Notes under the pieces: model-generated
What the model was told of the DNA's origin: nothing
Databases searched by the model: none
Seen by the model: the letters and a program-made list of their open reading frames with translations, nothing else
Origin: Nocardia rhamnosiphila NBRC 108938
Lineage (GTDB): Bacteria; Actinomycetota; Actinomycetes; Mycobacteriales; Mycobacteriaceae
DNA length: 64,000 bases
Direction: 5' to 3'
Assembly: GCF_000720425.1 (NCBI RefSeq)
Contig: NZ_JOAJ01000009.1
Location: 526,607-590,606, forward strand
Shown here: in pieces, positions 8,951 through 18,215 of the stretch
Layout of the letters: every line of letters begins with the position of its first letter
How positions within the stretch are numbered: position 1 is the first letter of the stretch
Made by a program: the position numbers and the translations under genes

Positions 8951-10536
8951 ACGGTGTCGGGGGACAGGCGATGAAGCAGTTGCAGGCGGGGCAGAACACC
9001 CCGCTGAGCGGCGGGTCGACCCGCTTCCGGGTGAACGCGGCCGTGCCGCTGACGGTTTCGGCGCTGGTGGTGGCCGCCGACCTGCGGGTCGGTTCCGCGG
9101 CCGACGTGCTGGTGGCCGAGCGTCCGGCGGGCCCCGGGGTCCGGGTCGAGGAGGCGGCGGTCGTCGTCACACCGGCCGAGGTACGCGCGGATGCCCAGGC
9201 GGTACTGCTGGTGGCCGCCGCGCAGAGCGGACTCGGCGTGGTGACCGCGTCGCTGTCGGAGAACGATGCCGCGGTGGCCGAGTTCGTGATCGCTCCGCAG
9301 GCCGGGGAAACCGCGCTGATCTGCTTCGAACTGTACCGGCGCGGTACGGGCTGGAAGCTGCGCGCGGTAGGTCAGGGGTACGCGGGTGGTATCGGTGAAC
9401 TGCTCCGGGCGCACGGCGCCGACGGTTTCGCGGCCGCCCCGGTCGCGGCGGCGGCCGCGCCCACCGTGCTCGACGCGCCGGTGGCCGCCCCCACCGGAGC
9501 GACCGCTGTGCCGGCTACGCAGGCCGAGATCCCGCCCTTGGAGGTCGGACACGGGCTGGAACGCCTGTGGATGATTTTCGAGGACGCCGCGCGTTCGGCC
9601 GCCGCCCTGGAATCGGCGCGCGGTTACGCGGCCGAACGCCTGGACCAGGAACTGTCGGCCGCGGTCTCCGATCCGGCCACCCGCAACACCCCCGCCGCCG
9701 ACGCCGCGCGGGCGGCCGCGCAGCGCCGGCACGACGAGCTCACGGCGACCGCCGAACACAATCACCGGCGGGACAGCACCCAGTTGCTGCGCGAACTACA
9801 CGAGGCGGACGCGGTGCTGCCCGCGGCGCTGGCCTCGTGGAAATCCCCCGCCTGGGACCGCCCGGCCGCTCCGGCGGATGGTATCCGGCTCGGTGAGCTC
9901 TACGCGCTCGACCGGGGCGCGCTGCGGATCCCCTATTGTGTTCCGGTCCCGCTGAATCGCCCGCTGTGGGTGGACACCGAATCCTCGGCGGCCGTCGCAC
10001 CGGTGATCGGCGCCCTGCTGGCCCGGTTGATGCGGGCCGCGCCGGGACGCCGGACCCTGGTCGACATCATCGATCTCACCGGCGCGTTCACCGGTTTCAC
10101 CGGGATGCTGGCACCGGTACTGGCGGGCCCGCCGATCACCGATCACTCCGATATCTCTCCGCGGTTACAGCAACTCGTGGACGCCGCCGAACTGGCGGAG
10201 ATGGCCTACAACTCCGGGCAGGCGACACCGCCGGCCGAGCATCGCATCCTGCTCGCGGCGGATTTCCCGCACGGATACCAGGCCGCGGACGCGCAGCGGC
10301 TGGTGGCGTTGCTGGCCCGTGGGGATCTGATCGGACTGTCGACCATCATCGTCGGCGCAAACGAGTCCGAGTCCGGGGACAGTGCGGTGGCCACGCTGTC
10401 GCGTGCCTGCCGTCATCTGCCGACCGTCACCGGCACCCCGCTCTTCGATCCGTGGACCGGTAACGCCTGGCAGCTGGACCTGGACCTGCTACCGCACGAG
10501 CCCGAACAGCGGGCGAGAATCCTGCGGGCGGGCTGA
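8947..10536 (+). CDS. TerD-like domain fused to an uncharacterised C-terminal domain
   Basis: This 529-residue protein starts with an ATGA overlap with the double-TerD gene. Residues 1-155 form a TerD-like fold resembling the partner's domain 1 (ELYRRGTGWKLRAVGQGYAGG), without the acidic calcium cluster. An Ala-rich linker and a helical stretch with coiled-coil character (about 200-290) follow. The last ~220 residues contain RIPYCVPVPLNRPLWVDTES, LVDIIDLTGAF, RILLAADFPHGY and LIGLSTIIVGANES. The strand order loosely recalls P-loop ATPases of the FtsK/HerA type but no Walker A motif (GxxxxGKS/T) is visible. Function is unknown; it is probably a Ter-complex component. Confidence 0.75.
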   Translation: MNGVGGQAMKQLQAGQNTPLSGGSTRFRVNAAVPLTVSALVVAADLRVGSAADVLVAERPAGPGVRVEEAAVVVTPAEVRADAQAVLLVAAAQSGLGVVTASLSENDAAVAEFVIAPQAGETALICFELYRRGTGWKLRAVGQGYAGGIGELLRAHGADGFAAAPVAAAAAPTVLDAPVAAPTGATAVPATQAEIPPLEVGHGLERLWMIFEDAARSAAALESARGYAAERLDQELSAAVSDPATRNTPAADAARAAAQRRHDELTATAEHNHRRDSTQLLRELHEADAVLPAALASWKSPAWDRPAAPADGIRLGELYALDRGALRIPYCVPVPLNRPLWVDTESSAAVAPVIGALLARLMRAAPGRRTLVDIIDLTGAFTGFTGMLAPVLAGPPITDHSDISPRLQQLVDAAELAEMAYNSGQATPPAEHRILLAADFPHGYQAADAQRLVALLARGDLIGLSTIIVGANESESGDSAVATLSRACRHLPTVTGTPLFDPWTGNAWQLDLDLLPHEPEQRARILRAG

Positions 10537-10538
10537 GT

Positions 10539-10569
10539 CCGGGCCGGGCGCTTCGAGCGCCGGGCCCGG
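10539..10569 (+). terminator. Hairpin after TerD operon
   Basis: A 13-base arm (CCGGGCCGGGCGC) pairs with GCGCCGGGCCCGG across a TTCGA loop with one mismatch. It starts three bases after the TerD-fusion stop codon. There is no T-run, as is usual in high-GC actinobacteria. It lies between convergent genes. Confidence 0.6.
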
Positions 10570-10641
10570 CCGGTGGTGTCGCAGCGGCGGTGGTGCCGGA
10601 AAGCGGTACCACCACGCTGTGGCAGGCGACGCAGCGGCCGA

Positions 10642-11286
10642 TCAGTCGGTCAGGTCGATCACGCAGTTGTCCACTGCGATGACGATCGGATCACCCGGCG
10701 AGATCCCGAGTTCGTCACTCGCTCGGGGGAAGCTCGTTTGATTGCGGGCACCACCCGACGAGGAGTACACGGCGCCGTCCCGCACGATCCACACGTCCGA
10801 ACGGGCGTCCATCTCGCCCGAGGCATCGAGAGTGGTCGCACCGAAATATGTCGTTCCGTTCTCGTCGATCACCGTGCCGTTGGCGAGTTCGTGCCCGTCG
10901 GTTGTGAGTCCGGCGGCGACCAGGGCGACGAGTTCGGCGCTCGCCGGGGCGCACCGGGGGTCGGAGTAGGCCGTCGTCGCCGCGGGGGGTGGCGATGCGG
11001 TCGTGGTCGGGGGTGCCGATGATGCGGCCGCGGAAGTTTCCGGGGGCGCCGGCGCCTCGCTGTTCTGCTCGGCGGGCCCCGCCGCCGGCGACGCCGGGGG
11101 CGTGCGGACCTCGGTGGTGGTCCGGACGGGTGCCGCGTCCTCGGCTGCCGTGTCGTCGCCACCGATCAGGTAGCCGATGATGCCGAGTAGCACGAACGCG
11201 CCGAGGCCGACCCCGGCCACGATCAGTATGTTCCGGTTCGCTCGTCCGCGCCGAGCGATATTCTCGTGCCGCTGTCGATCATCCAC
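10642..11286 (-). CDS. Single-pass membrane-anchored protein, unknown function
   Basis: The GTG at 11286 with an AGGGG site upstream gives 214 residues (VDDRQRHENIARRGRANRN...). There is a short basic cytoplasmic N-terminus, then one membrane helix at about 17-40 (ILIVAGVGLGAFVLLGIIGYLIGG). A Thr/Pro/Ala-rich linker of about 70 residues follows, then a ~100-residue extracytoplasmic domain with two cysteines that could form a disulfide (PRCAPASAEL and VIAVDNCVIDLTD). I do not recognise the family. The architecture resembles small secreted-domain proteins common in Nocardia. It is convergent with the TerD operon. Confidence 0.7.
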   Translation of the reverse strand: MDDRQRHENIARRGRANRNILIVAGVGLGAFVLLGIIGYLIGGDDTAAEDAAPVRTTTEVRTPPASPAAGPAEQNSEAPAPPETSAAASSAPPTTTASPPPAATTAYSDPRCAPASAELVALVAAGLTTDGHELANGTVIDENGTTYFGATTLDASGEMDARSDVWIVRDGAVYSSSGGARNQTSFPRASDELGISPGDPIVIAVDNCVIDLTD

Positions 11287-11410
11287 CGATATCCCCTGAC
11301 TGATTGCGGGGCGCGGGCAAGCGCCTCCGGTGATCCCGAACGTGAATCGGCGCGCGAGCGTTTCGTGTTTCACCGGCCGGGCTTCACCTCCGGCCCGGTG
11401 TGGCCGCGGG

Positions 11411-13252
11411 TCAGCCCAGGCGCGCGGGCGGCTGGAACTCCCGAACCTGCTCCACCGGTGCCGCGGTGGTTGCGGTGTCCCGCTTACCGGTCCGCGTGGT
11501 GGCCACCGTACCGGTCCAGTGGGTATCGCGGGAAATCCGGGGGCGCAGTACCTCCGGTAGCCACGGCAGCAGCGGGTCCGGGGCGCGGTCGACCACCCCG
11601 CCGACCGGATCGTCCAGATGGTCGTGGCGCACCAGATCCTGTTCGGGCCGGTAGATCTGCCGGACGATCAGCACGCACAGGCCGATCACCGCGAGGTCGC
11701 GCAGCAGCACGGTCGCGGTGAACCACTGCTCCGGCAGGCCCTTCCGGTCCTCGCCGAGGTAGTAGAACATGCGCGGCACCCAGACCAGGGCATCGATCGT
11801 CATCCACGCCAGCAGGAGCCGCCGGTGCGGCAGGGCCAGCACCGCGATCGGCACCAGCCACAGCGAGTACTGCGGGCTCCACACCTTGTTCGTCAGCAGG
11901 AACGCGGCGATGACCAGGAAGCACAGCTGCGCCAGCCGGGGCCGGCGCGGGGCGGTCAGGCCGATATAGGCGATACCGAGACAGGCCGCCACGAACAGCA
12001 GCAGCGAGACCAGGTTGAGGACCGTGGGTGGTTCGCCGTGGCGCAGCACACCGTCGAAACCCGACCAGTCGGTGAACGACATCACCACGTTGTAGAGCGA
12101 ATCGGGATCGGCGTGCCGCGTGGTGTTGAGCCGGAAGAATTCCCGCCACCCCTGTGGGTACAGCAGCGCGATCGGCAGATTGACCAGGAGCCAGGTGGCC
12201 ACGGCGCCGCCGCCGGTCAGCGCGGCCGCGCCGAGCGGGCGGGTGCCCAGCAACCGGATCCGCGCCGGCACCTCCGCGAGCCAGGTGCGCAGCGCCGCGG
12301 CACTGTCGATATCGCGCAACCGGGTCGCCTGCTGCGCGCGGGGGGTGCGCTGCATCGGATCGGCGCGCAGGCACAGCACCACGATCGGGCCCAGCAGCAG
12401 CAGGGGGTACAGCTTCGCCGCACCACCCAATCCCAGCAGGACACCGGCCAGCAGTGGCCGCCGGCGGGCCCATGCCAGCAGGCCCAGAGCGGCGAAGGCG
12501 GTGGCGAGGAAATCGAAATTGGTGAAGGCGTGCACGATCACCAATGGGGAACACGCCACCAGCGCCGCGTCCCAGACCCGGCGCCCGGACAGCAGCGCGG
12601 TCGCCCAGATGGTGGCGAGCCAGGCGACCGAGAGACCCAGGGCCACCACATTGAAGTACAGCACCACCTGTAGTGCCCCCGGCAGCGGACTGGCGTCCCA
12701 GCTCTTGGCCACCAGCATGGAAACGTACTGGTACATGCCCGACAGAACCGGATACTCCATATGCCGGACCTCGGTACCGCCGCCGGGTGTTTCCTCCACC
12801 CAGGACTTCTTGTACGGGAACGCGCCCTCGTTGAGGCGTTCGGCGCCGTACAGCGGCACGGTGTCCGAATAGCACATGGCCGTGTACTGGCGGCCGTTGT
12901 TCCAGTCCAGGGTGAGCAGCCCGCCGGTGGTGGTGGTCTGCTGGATACATCCGGCCTTGGCGAACCAGCCGAACGCCAGGAAGATCACTGTGCAGGCCAG
13001 CAGCACCCGCATCGGCGTCCAGAACCGTGCGCGACCGATCAGCGCGTGATCGCCGACCGGCCCACCCACGACCGTGCACAGCTGGGCGGTCATGGAATCG
13101 TTGCGGCTCGGCTTGTCGCGCGCGTCGGCAGAACGCAGATCTCGGGCGAGCGGGGCGGGCGAATCGTAACCGGCTGTGGCGGCCCGACCGGTTCGCCCGT
13201 TTCCGGGACCTATACCGTCGTCCGGCCCACCCACCAGTCGCTGCTCGCTCAC
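11411..13252 (-). CDS. GT87-type integral membrane glycosyltransferase (Rv0051-like)
   Basis: This 613-residue protein has about ten hydrophobic helices and the DUF2029/GT87 pattern of polyprenol-phosphate-mannose-dependent enzymes of mycobacterial envelope glycan synthesis. The first helix (MRVLLACTVIFLAFGWFAKAGC, near residue 81) is followed by an extracytoplasmic loop. FDFLATAFAALGLLAWARRR and GGAAKLYPLLLLGPI are typical membrane-embedded motifs, as is the NKVWSPQYSLWLVPIAVLALPHR block. It lies directly downstream of ponA1, the order I recall for Rv0050-Rv0051. Acceptor and exact reaction are unknown. The first ~80 residues are polar; a start nearer residue 54 (MTAQLCTVV) is possible because no good ribosome site precedes the GTG at 13252. 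Confidence 0.82.
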   Translation of the reverse strand: MSEQRLVGGPDDGIGPGNGRTGRAATAGYDSPAPLARDLRSADARDKPSRNDSMTAQLCTVVGGPVGDHALIGRARFWTPMRVLLACTVIFLAFGWFAKAGCIQQTTTTGGLLTLDWNNGRQYTAMCYSDTVPLYGAERLNEGAFPYKKSWVEETPGGGTEVRHMEYPVLSGMYQYVSMLVAKSWDASPLPGALQVVLYFNVVALGLSVAWLATIWATALLSGRRVWDAALVACSPLVIVHAFTNFDFLATAFAALGLLAWARRRPLLAGVLLGLGGAAKLYPLLLLGPIVVLCLRADPMQRTPRAQQATRLRDIDSAAALRTWLAEVPARIRLLGTRPLGAAALTGGGAVATWLLVNLPIALLYPQGWREFFRLNTTRHADPDSLYNVVMSFTDWSGFDGVLRHGEPPTVLNLVSLLLFVAACLGIAYIGLTAPRRPRLAQLCFLVIAAFLLTNKVWSPQYSLWLVPIAVLALPHRRLLLAWMTIDALVWVPRMFYYLGEDRKGLPEQWFTATVLLRDLAVIGLCVLIVRQIYRPEQDLVRHDHLDDPVGGVVDRAPDPLLPWLPEVLRPRISRDTHWTGTVATTRTGKRDTATTAAPVEQVREFQPPARLG

Positions 13253-13273
13253 GGCACCCGAGGTTACCTGTTA

Positions 13274-13308
13274 CCGGGGTCCCGGCCCGGACCGAGCCGG
13301 GGCCCCGG
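13274..13308 (-). terminator. GC-rich hairpin between ponA1 and the GT87 gene
   Basis: The arms CCGGGGTCCCGGC and GCCGGGGCCCCGG pair over 13 positions with one G-T wobble and a 9-base loop, 14 bases past the ponA1 stop. It could attenuate transcription into the GT87 gene. Confidence 0.5.
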
Positions 13309-13322
13309 ACAGTGCTGCGGGT

Positions 13323-16313
13323 TTATCCGCCCGAGTCCGGACGGCTGTCGCCGCCGGTGTCGCCGCTGTCCCCACTGTCGCCGCCGGTGTCGGTGCCGCC
13401 GCCGGAGTCGGGCGCCTGGGTGACCGTGGGCGCCGTACTGGTCTGTCCGGCAGTGGGCTGTCCGGGTAGCGGACCCGGGCCGTTGCTCTGCGGCTGGTTC
13501 TGCGGTTGCTGCTGGCTACGCGGGTTGGGCGCCACCCCGGGCACCGGGATGGTGATACCGGGCAGGATTTCGACCTGGCTCGGCTGGATCACCACCGGGG
13601 GCTCGAAGGTCGGCATCGTGGTGGACGGCGCGGTGTAAGGGGCCGTCCACTTCGGCACACCGGCCTGGCCCTTGATCGGCGCGGGTTTGGGGAACTTCTC
13701 GACGGGCGTGCCCTCGAGGGCACCGTCCATCGTGGCCTTCCAGATATCCGACGCGAGACCGGAACCGTAGATCATCGCCCCGCCGTAGTTGCGCAGCGGC
13801 GAATTGTCGGTGGTACCCACCCAGACGGCGGTGGACAGCGACGGCGTGTAACCCACCATCCACACGTCCTTGTTCTCCCCGGTGTCACCCAGCTGTGCGG
13901 TACCGGTCTTGGCAGCCGAGGGACGGCCTCCGGCGAGCCCGTGATTGCGGGAGTATGCGGCGATGGGTTCCATGGCCGCCGTGACATTGTCGGCGACGGC
14001 CTCGGAGACGCGCCGTTCCCCGGCCACGTCGCCACGATCGAGCAGCACCGTACCGTCCGCCGACACAACCTTGCTCACGAAATGCGGTTTGTGGTACATA
14101 CCCGACGCCGCCAGCGTCGCGTAGGCCGACGCCATATCCAGCGGCCGGGCCTGGTACTGGCCGAGCACGATCCCGTTGTTCGGGCCGACGCCGCCGGGTT
14201 CGGTCAGTGTGGCGCCCACTCCCGGGAGCTCCTCCGGAATCCCCAGTTTGTGTCCCATATCGGCGATCTTCTGCGGGCCGTTCTGCATTTCCAGCTGCAT
14301 CCGGTAGAAGCTGGTGTTCAGCGAACGCTTGAGCGCCTCGGCGATGGTGCAGACGCCGCACTGCTCACCCTCGACGTTGGTGATCTCGATACCGTTCACC
14401 GTGATCGGCGAGCTGTCGTACATCTGCGACAGCGGGACGCCGTTCTCCAGGTTCTGCGCCAGGCCGACCACCTTGAACGAAGAGCCGGTCTGCAGGGCGG
14501 CATTGGCGAAGTCGTAGCCGTAGCCGTCCTCGCCACCGTAATACGCGCGGACCGCACCCGTCTTCGGATCGATCGAGGCCACCGCGGTGCGCAACTTGTC
14601 CGGTTCGCCCTCGAGGTTCTTGCGCGCGGCATCGACGGCGGCCTGCTGCGCCTTGGCATCGATGGTCGTGGTGATCTCCAGACCGGAGGTGTTCAGCTGC
14701 TGTTCGCTGATACCCGCTTCGGAGAGTTCGCGCAGCACCTGCGCTTTGACATGACCCTCCGGCCCCGCGGCCTCGGTCGTTTCCCCGGCCTTGGCCGACG
14801 AAACCACCTGCGGATACGTCAGACCGGTACGTTCGCCACGGTCGAGATTGCCGCCCGCGACCATACCGTCGAGGACGTAGTTCCAGCGGGTTTTCGCGCC
14901 TTCGGGGTTCGACTCGGGATCCAGCAGCGACGGCAGCTGAATGGTCGCGGCCAGTACCGCGCCCTCGGCCACGCTCAGTTCCTGCACCGGCTTGTCGAAA
15001 TATGCCTTGGCCGCGGCATTGATGCCATAGGCGCCACGCCCGAAGTAGATGGTGTTCAGGTAGGCGGTGAGGATCTCGTCCTTGCTCCACTGCCTGGCCA
15101 TCTTCGCCGAGATGACCAGCTCGTGCAGCTTACGGGTGAGGCTGCGCTCGTCACCGACCAGCGCGTTCTTCACGTACTGCTGGGTGATCGTCGAACCACC
15201 ACCGGCGCTTTCGCGTCCGAGCACGTTGTCACGGGCGGCGCGGGCGAAGCCGGAGATCGAGAAACCGGGGTTGCTGTAGAAATCCCGGTCCTCGGCGGCG
15301 ATCACCGCGTTGCGCACATGCGGCGGAATCTGATCGATCGTCACATCGGTGCGGTTGCCCTCCGGCGGCACCACCCGGGTGATCTCGGTTTCGCCGTCGG
15401 CCGCGAGAATTGTTGCGACCTGGTTGGTCTTGAGATCGCCGGGTTCGGGAACCGACACCGTGGAATAGGCGACCAGGAATACCGTGCTCGGCACCACGAT
15501 GGCCAGCGCGACCAGGACGTAGGCGATCCGGCGCGCGATCTTCCACCGGTTCTTGCGTTTCTGGGCCGGGCCGCGGCCGTCGGGACCGCCGGGACCACCC
15601 GAGCGGCCGCCGGGCCGCCGCGGCGGCGGACCGCCCGCGGCTCCGGAGCGGGACGGCCGGCCCTCCGGCGCGTCCGCACGGCGCTCACCGGTGTTCGGAC
15701 CCGGACGACCCGTGACGGGGCGCGGGCCTGTCGTGGTGCGTTCGCGGCGGGTGGTTTCGGCGGGGGCGCCCGGTTGCGCCATCTTCGCGGTGCCCTGCTC
15801 ACCGCGCGGCGCGCCCGGTTCCCCGGGGCGGCCCATGCGCTGGGTGGGCTGATTCGGCGGCTGACCCTGTGGCGGGCGTCCGGGCGGCGGGCCGGGACGC
15901 TGCGGCGGCTGTGGACCCCGCGAGGCGCCGGGCATCCCACCGGTGTTCGGTCCCGGCCGGCGACCCTCGGGGCCGGGCCGGGGACCCTCGGGGCCGGGCC
16001 GGGGACCCGGCGCCGGCGGTCGTCCCGTGCCGCCCGGCCCGGGACGCGGCCCGTTCGGTCCCGGCCGCGGTCCGCCCGCGACGGGTCGCGGACCCGTCAC
16101 CGGACCCGGTCGCGGCCCGCCCGGTCCGGGGCGCGGCCCGCCGGCCGCCGGCGGTCGCCCGCCCGGTCCGGGGCGCGGTGCGTTCGCATTCGGTACGGGA
16201 CCGCGGTCGGGGGCACCCGGTCGCTGCTGCGGCTCTCGACCCGGAAGCGGTCCGCGCTGGGTGCGACCACCGCGCGGGTCATCGCCGGGTGGGGGGTCGT
16301 AGGGCGAAGTCAC
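13323..16313 (-). CDS. ponA1: Class A penicillin-binding protein PonA1
   Basis: This is a bifunctional peptidoglycan glycosyltransferase/transpeptidase of the cytoplasmic membrane. The GTG at 16313 (GGAG nine bases upstream) gives 996 residues; a TTG at 16328 would add five. An unusually long cytoplasmic N-terminus (about 1-255) is a Pro/Gly/Arg-rich low-complexity tract with PRPGPxG repeats. One membrane helix (about 260-283) follows. The GT51 domain has AAEDRDFYSNPGF (near 338) and GGSTITQQYVKNAL. The transpeptidase has SSFK (near 611), SLN (near 666) and KTGTA (near 801), so both activities look intact. The tail is Pro/Gln then Ser/Gly/Asp-rich. It is followed by the GT87 gene and preceded by DUF5318, as in mycobacteria. 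It makes cell-wall peptidoglycan, probably at the growing pole. Confidence 0.95.
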   Translation of the reverse strand: MTSPYDPPPGDDPRGGRTQRGPLPGREPQQRPGAPDRGPVPNANAPRPGPGGRPPAAGGPRPGPGGPRPGPVTGPRPVAGGPRPGPNGPRPGPGGTGRPPAPGPRPGPEGPRPGPEGRRPGPNTGGMPGASRGPQPPQRPGPPPGRPPQGQPPNQPTQRMGRPGEPGAPRGEQGTAKMAQPGAPAETTRRERTTTGPRPVTGRPGPNTGERRADAPEGRPSRSGAAGGPPPRRPGGRSGGPGGPDGRGPAQKRKNRWKIARRIAYVLVALAIVVPSTVFLVAYSTVSVPEPGDLKTNQVATILAADGETEITRVVPPEGNRTDVTIDQIPPHVRNAVIAAEDRDFYSNPGFSISGFARAARDNVLGRESAGGGSTITQQYVKNALVGDERSLTRKLHELVISAKMARQWSKDEILTAYLNTIYFGRGAYGINAAAKAYFDKPVQELSVAEGAVLAATIQLPSLLDPESNPEGAKTRWNYVLDGMVAGGNLDRGERTGLTYPQVVSSAKAGETTEAAGPEGHVKAQVLRELSEAGISEQQLNTSGLEITTTIDAKAQQAAVDAARKNLEGEPDKLRTAVASIDPKTGAVRAYYGGEDGYGYDFANAALQTGSSFKVVGLAQNLENGVPLSQMYDSSPITVNGIEITNVEGEQCGVCTIAEALKRSLNTSFYRMQLEMQNGPQKIADMGHKLGIPEELPGVGATLTEPGGVGPNNGIVLGQYQARPLDMASAYATLAASGMYHKPHFVSKVVSADGTVLLDRGDVAGERRVSEAVADNVTAAMEPIAAYSRNHGLAGGRPSAAKTGTAQLGDTGENKDVWMVGYTPSLSTAVWVGTTDNSPLRNYGGAMIYGSGLASDIWKATMDGALEGTPVEKFPKPAPIKGQAGVPKWTAPYTAPSTTMPTFEPPVVIQPSQVEILPGITIPVPGVAPNPRSQQQPQNQPQSNGPGPLPGQPTAGQTSTAPTVTQAPDSGGGTDTGGDSGDSGDTGGDSRPDSGG

Positions 16314-16407
16314 TGACAAGGTCTCCAAAGCTCGTATCGGTCGGATGGGCTCGCTCCGCGGCGCCCCTGGGGGCTCGGCACGTGCACCATCGTCGGGCCG
16401 GACGGTC

Positions 16408-16821
16408 TCATTCCGCGGCGGTGCGCCGGTTCACCCGGGAACCGGAACGCCGGCCCTGCGGCGTCTTCCCGAGCACATAGGACTGCACCAGATGATTCCA
16501 GCTGCATGTCCGGCACACCTCGACCACATGAACCGAGAATTCCTCTCGGCTCTCGGCCAGGCGTACCAGCTCTTCCGGGCTGCGCGCGGAACCCGCGACC
16601 GGCCCCAGGCCGTCGCCGTAGACCCAGGATACGAGGGTGAGTTGTTCCTTCCGGCAGATAGGGCATGTGACCTCGCTCCCCCGACCGTGAAATTTGGCCG
16701 CACGCAGCAGGTAGGGATTGGCGTCACATACCTCGGCGACATCGACACGGCCCGCATAGACGTCAGCCAGCAGCGACTTGCGCCGGAGCGCATAGTCGAC
16801 CACTTGCCGCTGTATTCGCAC
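16408..16821 (-). CDS. DUF5318 protein (Rv0049-like) with zinc-ribbon cysteines
   Basis: The GTG at 16821, preceded by GGGAG, gives 137 residues beginning VRIQRQVVDYALRRKSLL, matching the mycobacterial Rv0049 family in length and content. CPIC (near 64) and CRTC (near 111) form a probable four-cysteine zinc site. A stop-free frame extends over 1.4 kb upstream through the divergent DUF1707 gene; this is a GC-rich shadow, not an N-terminal extension. The gene precedes ponA1 in the same direction. Function unknown; the fixed linkage suggests a link to cell-wall synthesis or division. Confidence 0.9.
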   Translation of the reverse strand: MRIQRQVVDYALRRKSLLADVYAGRVDVAEVCDANPYLLRAAKFHGRGSEVTCPICRKEQLTLVSWVYGDGLGPVAGSARSPEELVRLAESREEFSVHVVEVCRTCSWNHLVQSYVLGKTPQGRRSGSRVNRRTAAE

Positions 16822-17061
16822 GCTCCCAGAGTAGCGGTGATGTAATGGCGCCGCCCACGGCCGCATTGGATTCGTACCTCCGTCGCGGGGGTTCGGTTCC
16901 GGTGCCGCCGCGGCAGGTCCGGCCCCGCGCGGATTCCTCGCGTGCGGAGATGCGCCGGGGTCCCGGTGTCCGGTCGAGTCACTCCGGGCGCGGTCGGTTG
17001 GCGCATGTGTGCCATCTGTCCCGTCGGTGCCCGCCCGGTTACCGCAGTATGGAGGGTGACC

Positions 17062-18204
17062 GTGGAAACCCACGGAGAGTTGCTCGCACCGTACGATTCG
17101 AGGGTGTCCACGGTGTTTCCCGGCCGGCTGCGCGCGCGTGATATCGACCGTGCCGAAACCGCGACCGTGCTCGACGGCGCGTACGCCGAGGGTCAGCTCG
17201 GTGCCGCCGAGTACCACGATCGCATCGCGCAGGCCCAGGCCGCGAAAACGCTCGGTGAGCTGTCCGAACTGGTCGCTGATCTGCAGACGCCGGACGCCCG
17301 GCGGGTGCGTGCCGAGCGTGGTGCCGCCGCGGCCGCCACGGCATCGGGATATCCGCCCGGTACCCGCGCCCGCACCGCCGACCGCGACGCCGCCGGTACG
17401 GTGCTGAGCCGCGCCTTCGGCGAGGGCCAGCTCGCCGAGGACGAGTACCGCGTTCGCGCCGAACTGCTCGCCGACGCGGTCACCCTCGAGGATCTCGCCG
17501 AGCTCACCGCCGATCTCCAGGGCGCGCGGCCGGCCCCCGTCGCGCCGCCGCCGGCCCGGTCCGGCGGGCAGGGGCGGTACTTCGCGGTGATCGGTGCCGC
17601 CGCGCTCGCGGTCGCCTTCGGAACCTTCGCCCTCGTCCATCGCGAGGCCGAGCCGGCCCCCGCCGTACCGCCCGCGGCCACCGCGCCCGAGCCCGCCACC
17701 CCGGTGCCGTATGCCGCCCTGAACGAGGTCGAGCCGCTGGTCATCCCCACGCCGAATCTGGTGACCGAGGCCGGTATCGCCCACTTCGTCGACCGCTATC
17801 GGGCCGAATTCGGCGAGACGGTCGCCGACGAGATCACGCTCTACCCGGCCCATGCCCGGGTGACCCGCGCGTTGCCGGGGCAGCCGAACCGGAAGGTGAC
17901 CTACACCTATCGCGGCGGTTTCCACCAGGACAGCGATCCGACCACCCGTCCGATCGATACCCCCACCGTCGACCTGGCGGCGGTGGACACCGCCGCCATC
18001 GGGGCGGCCGCCGGCACGGCCGCGGCCACCACCCGGGTGCCCGACGGGGTGGTCTCGATGATCGAGCTGGATGTCCCTTCCTTCGACCCGCTCGCGGGCC
18101 GGCCCGCGGTGAGTGTCCATGTGGGCAATACCTTCGACGAATCCGGTTGGTTCGTCCTCAGCCCCGCCGGTGAGGTGCTGAGGGTGTGGCCTTTCGACGG
18201 CTAG
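17062..18204 (+). CDS. Membrane protein with two DUF1707 domains (Rv0048c locus position)
   Basis: The GTG at 17062 is chosen because GGAGGG lies eight bases upstream; it gives 380 residues. DUF1707 domain 1 spans about 25-80 (RARDIDRAETATVLDGAYAEGQL) and domain 2 about 105-155 (DRDAAGTVLSRAFGEGQLAEDEY). A single membrane helix (about 174-192) follows, with an Ala/Pro-rich linker and an extracytoplasmic domain of ~160 residues (IAHFVDRYRAEFGETVADEITLYP). Its downstream neighbour carries the same type of C-terminal domain. Function unknown. It is divergent from DUF5318 and ponA1. Confidence 0.85.
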   Translation: METHGELLAPYDSRVSTVFPGRLRARDIDRAETATVLDGAYAEGQLGAAEYHDRIAQAQAAKTLGELSELVADLQTPDARRVRAERGAAAAATASGYPPGTRARTADRDAAGTVLSRAFGEGQLAEDEYRVRAELLADAVTLEDLAELTADLQGARPAPVAPPPARSGGQGRYFAVIGAAALAVAFGTFALVHREAEPAPAVPPAATAPEPATPVPYAALNEVEPLVIPTPNLVTEAGIAHFVDRYRAEFGETVADEITLYPAHARVTRALPGQPNRKVTYTYRGGFHQDSDPTTRPIDTPTVDLAAVDTAAIGAAAGTAAATTRVPDGVVSMIELDVPSFDPLAGRPAVSVHVGNTFDESGWFVLSPAGEVLRVWPFDG

Positions 18205-18215
18205 AGGAAGCGACC

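Noticed and set aside
13506..16316. Long plus-strand open frame antisense to ponA1
   Set aside because: GC-rich third-position bias leaves the antisense frame open; no motifs or ribosome site.
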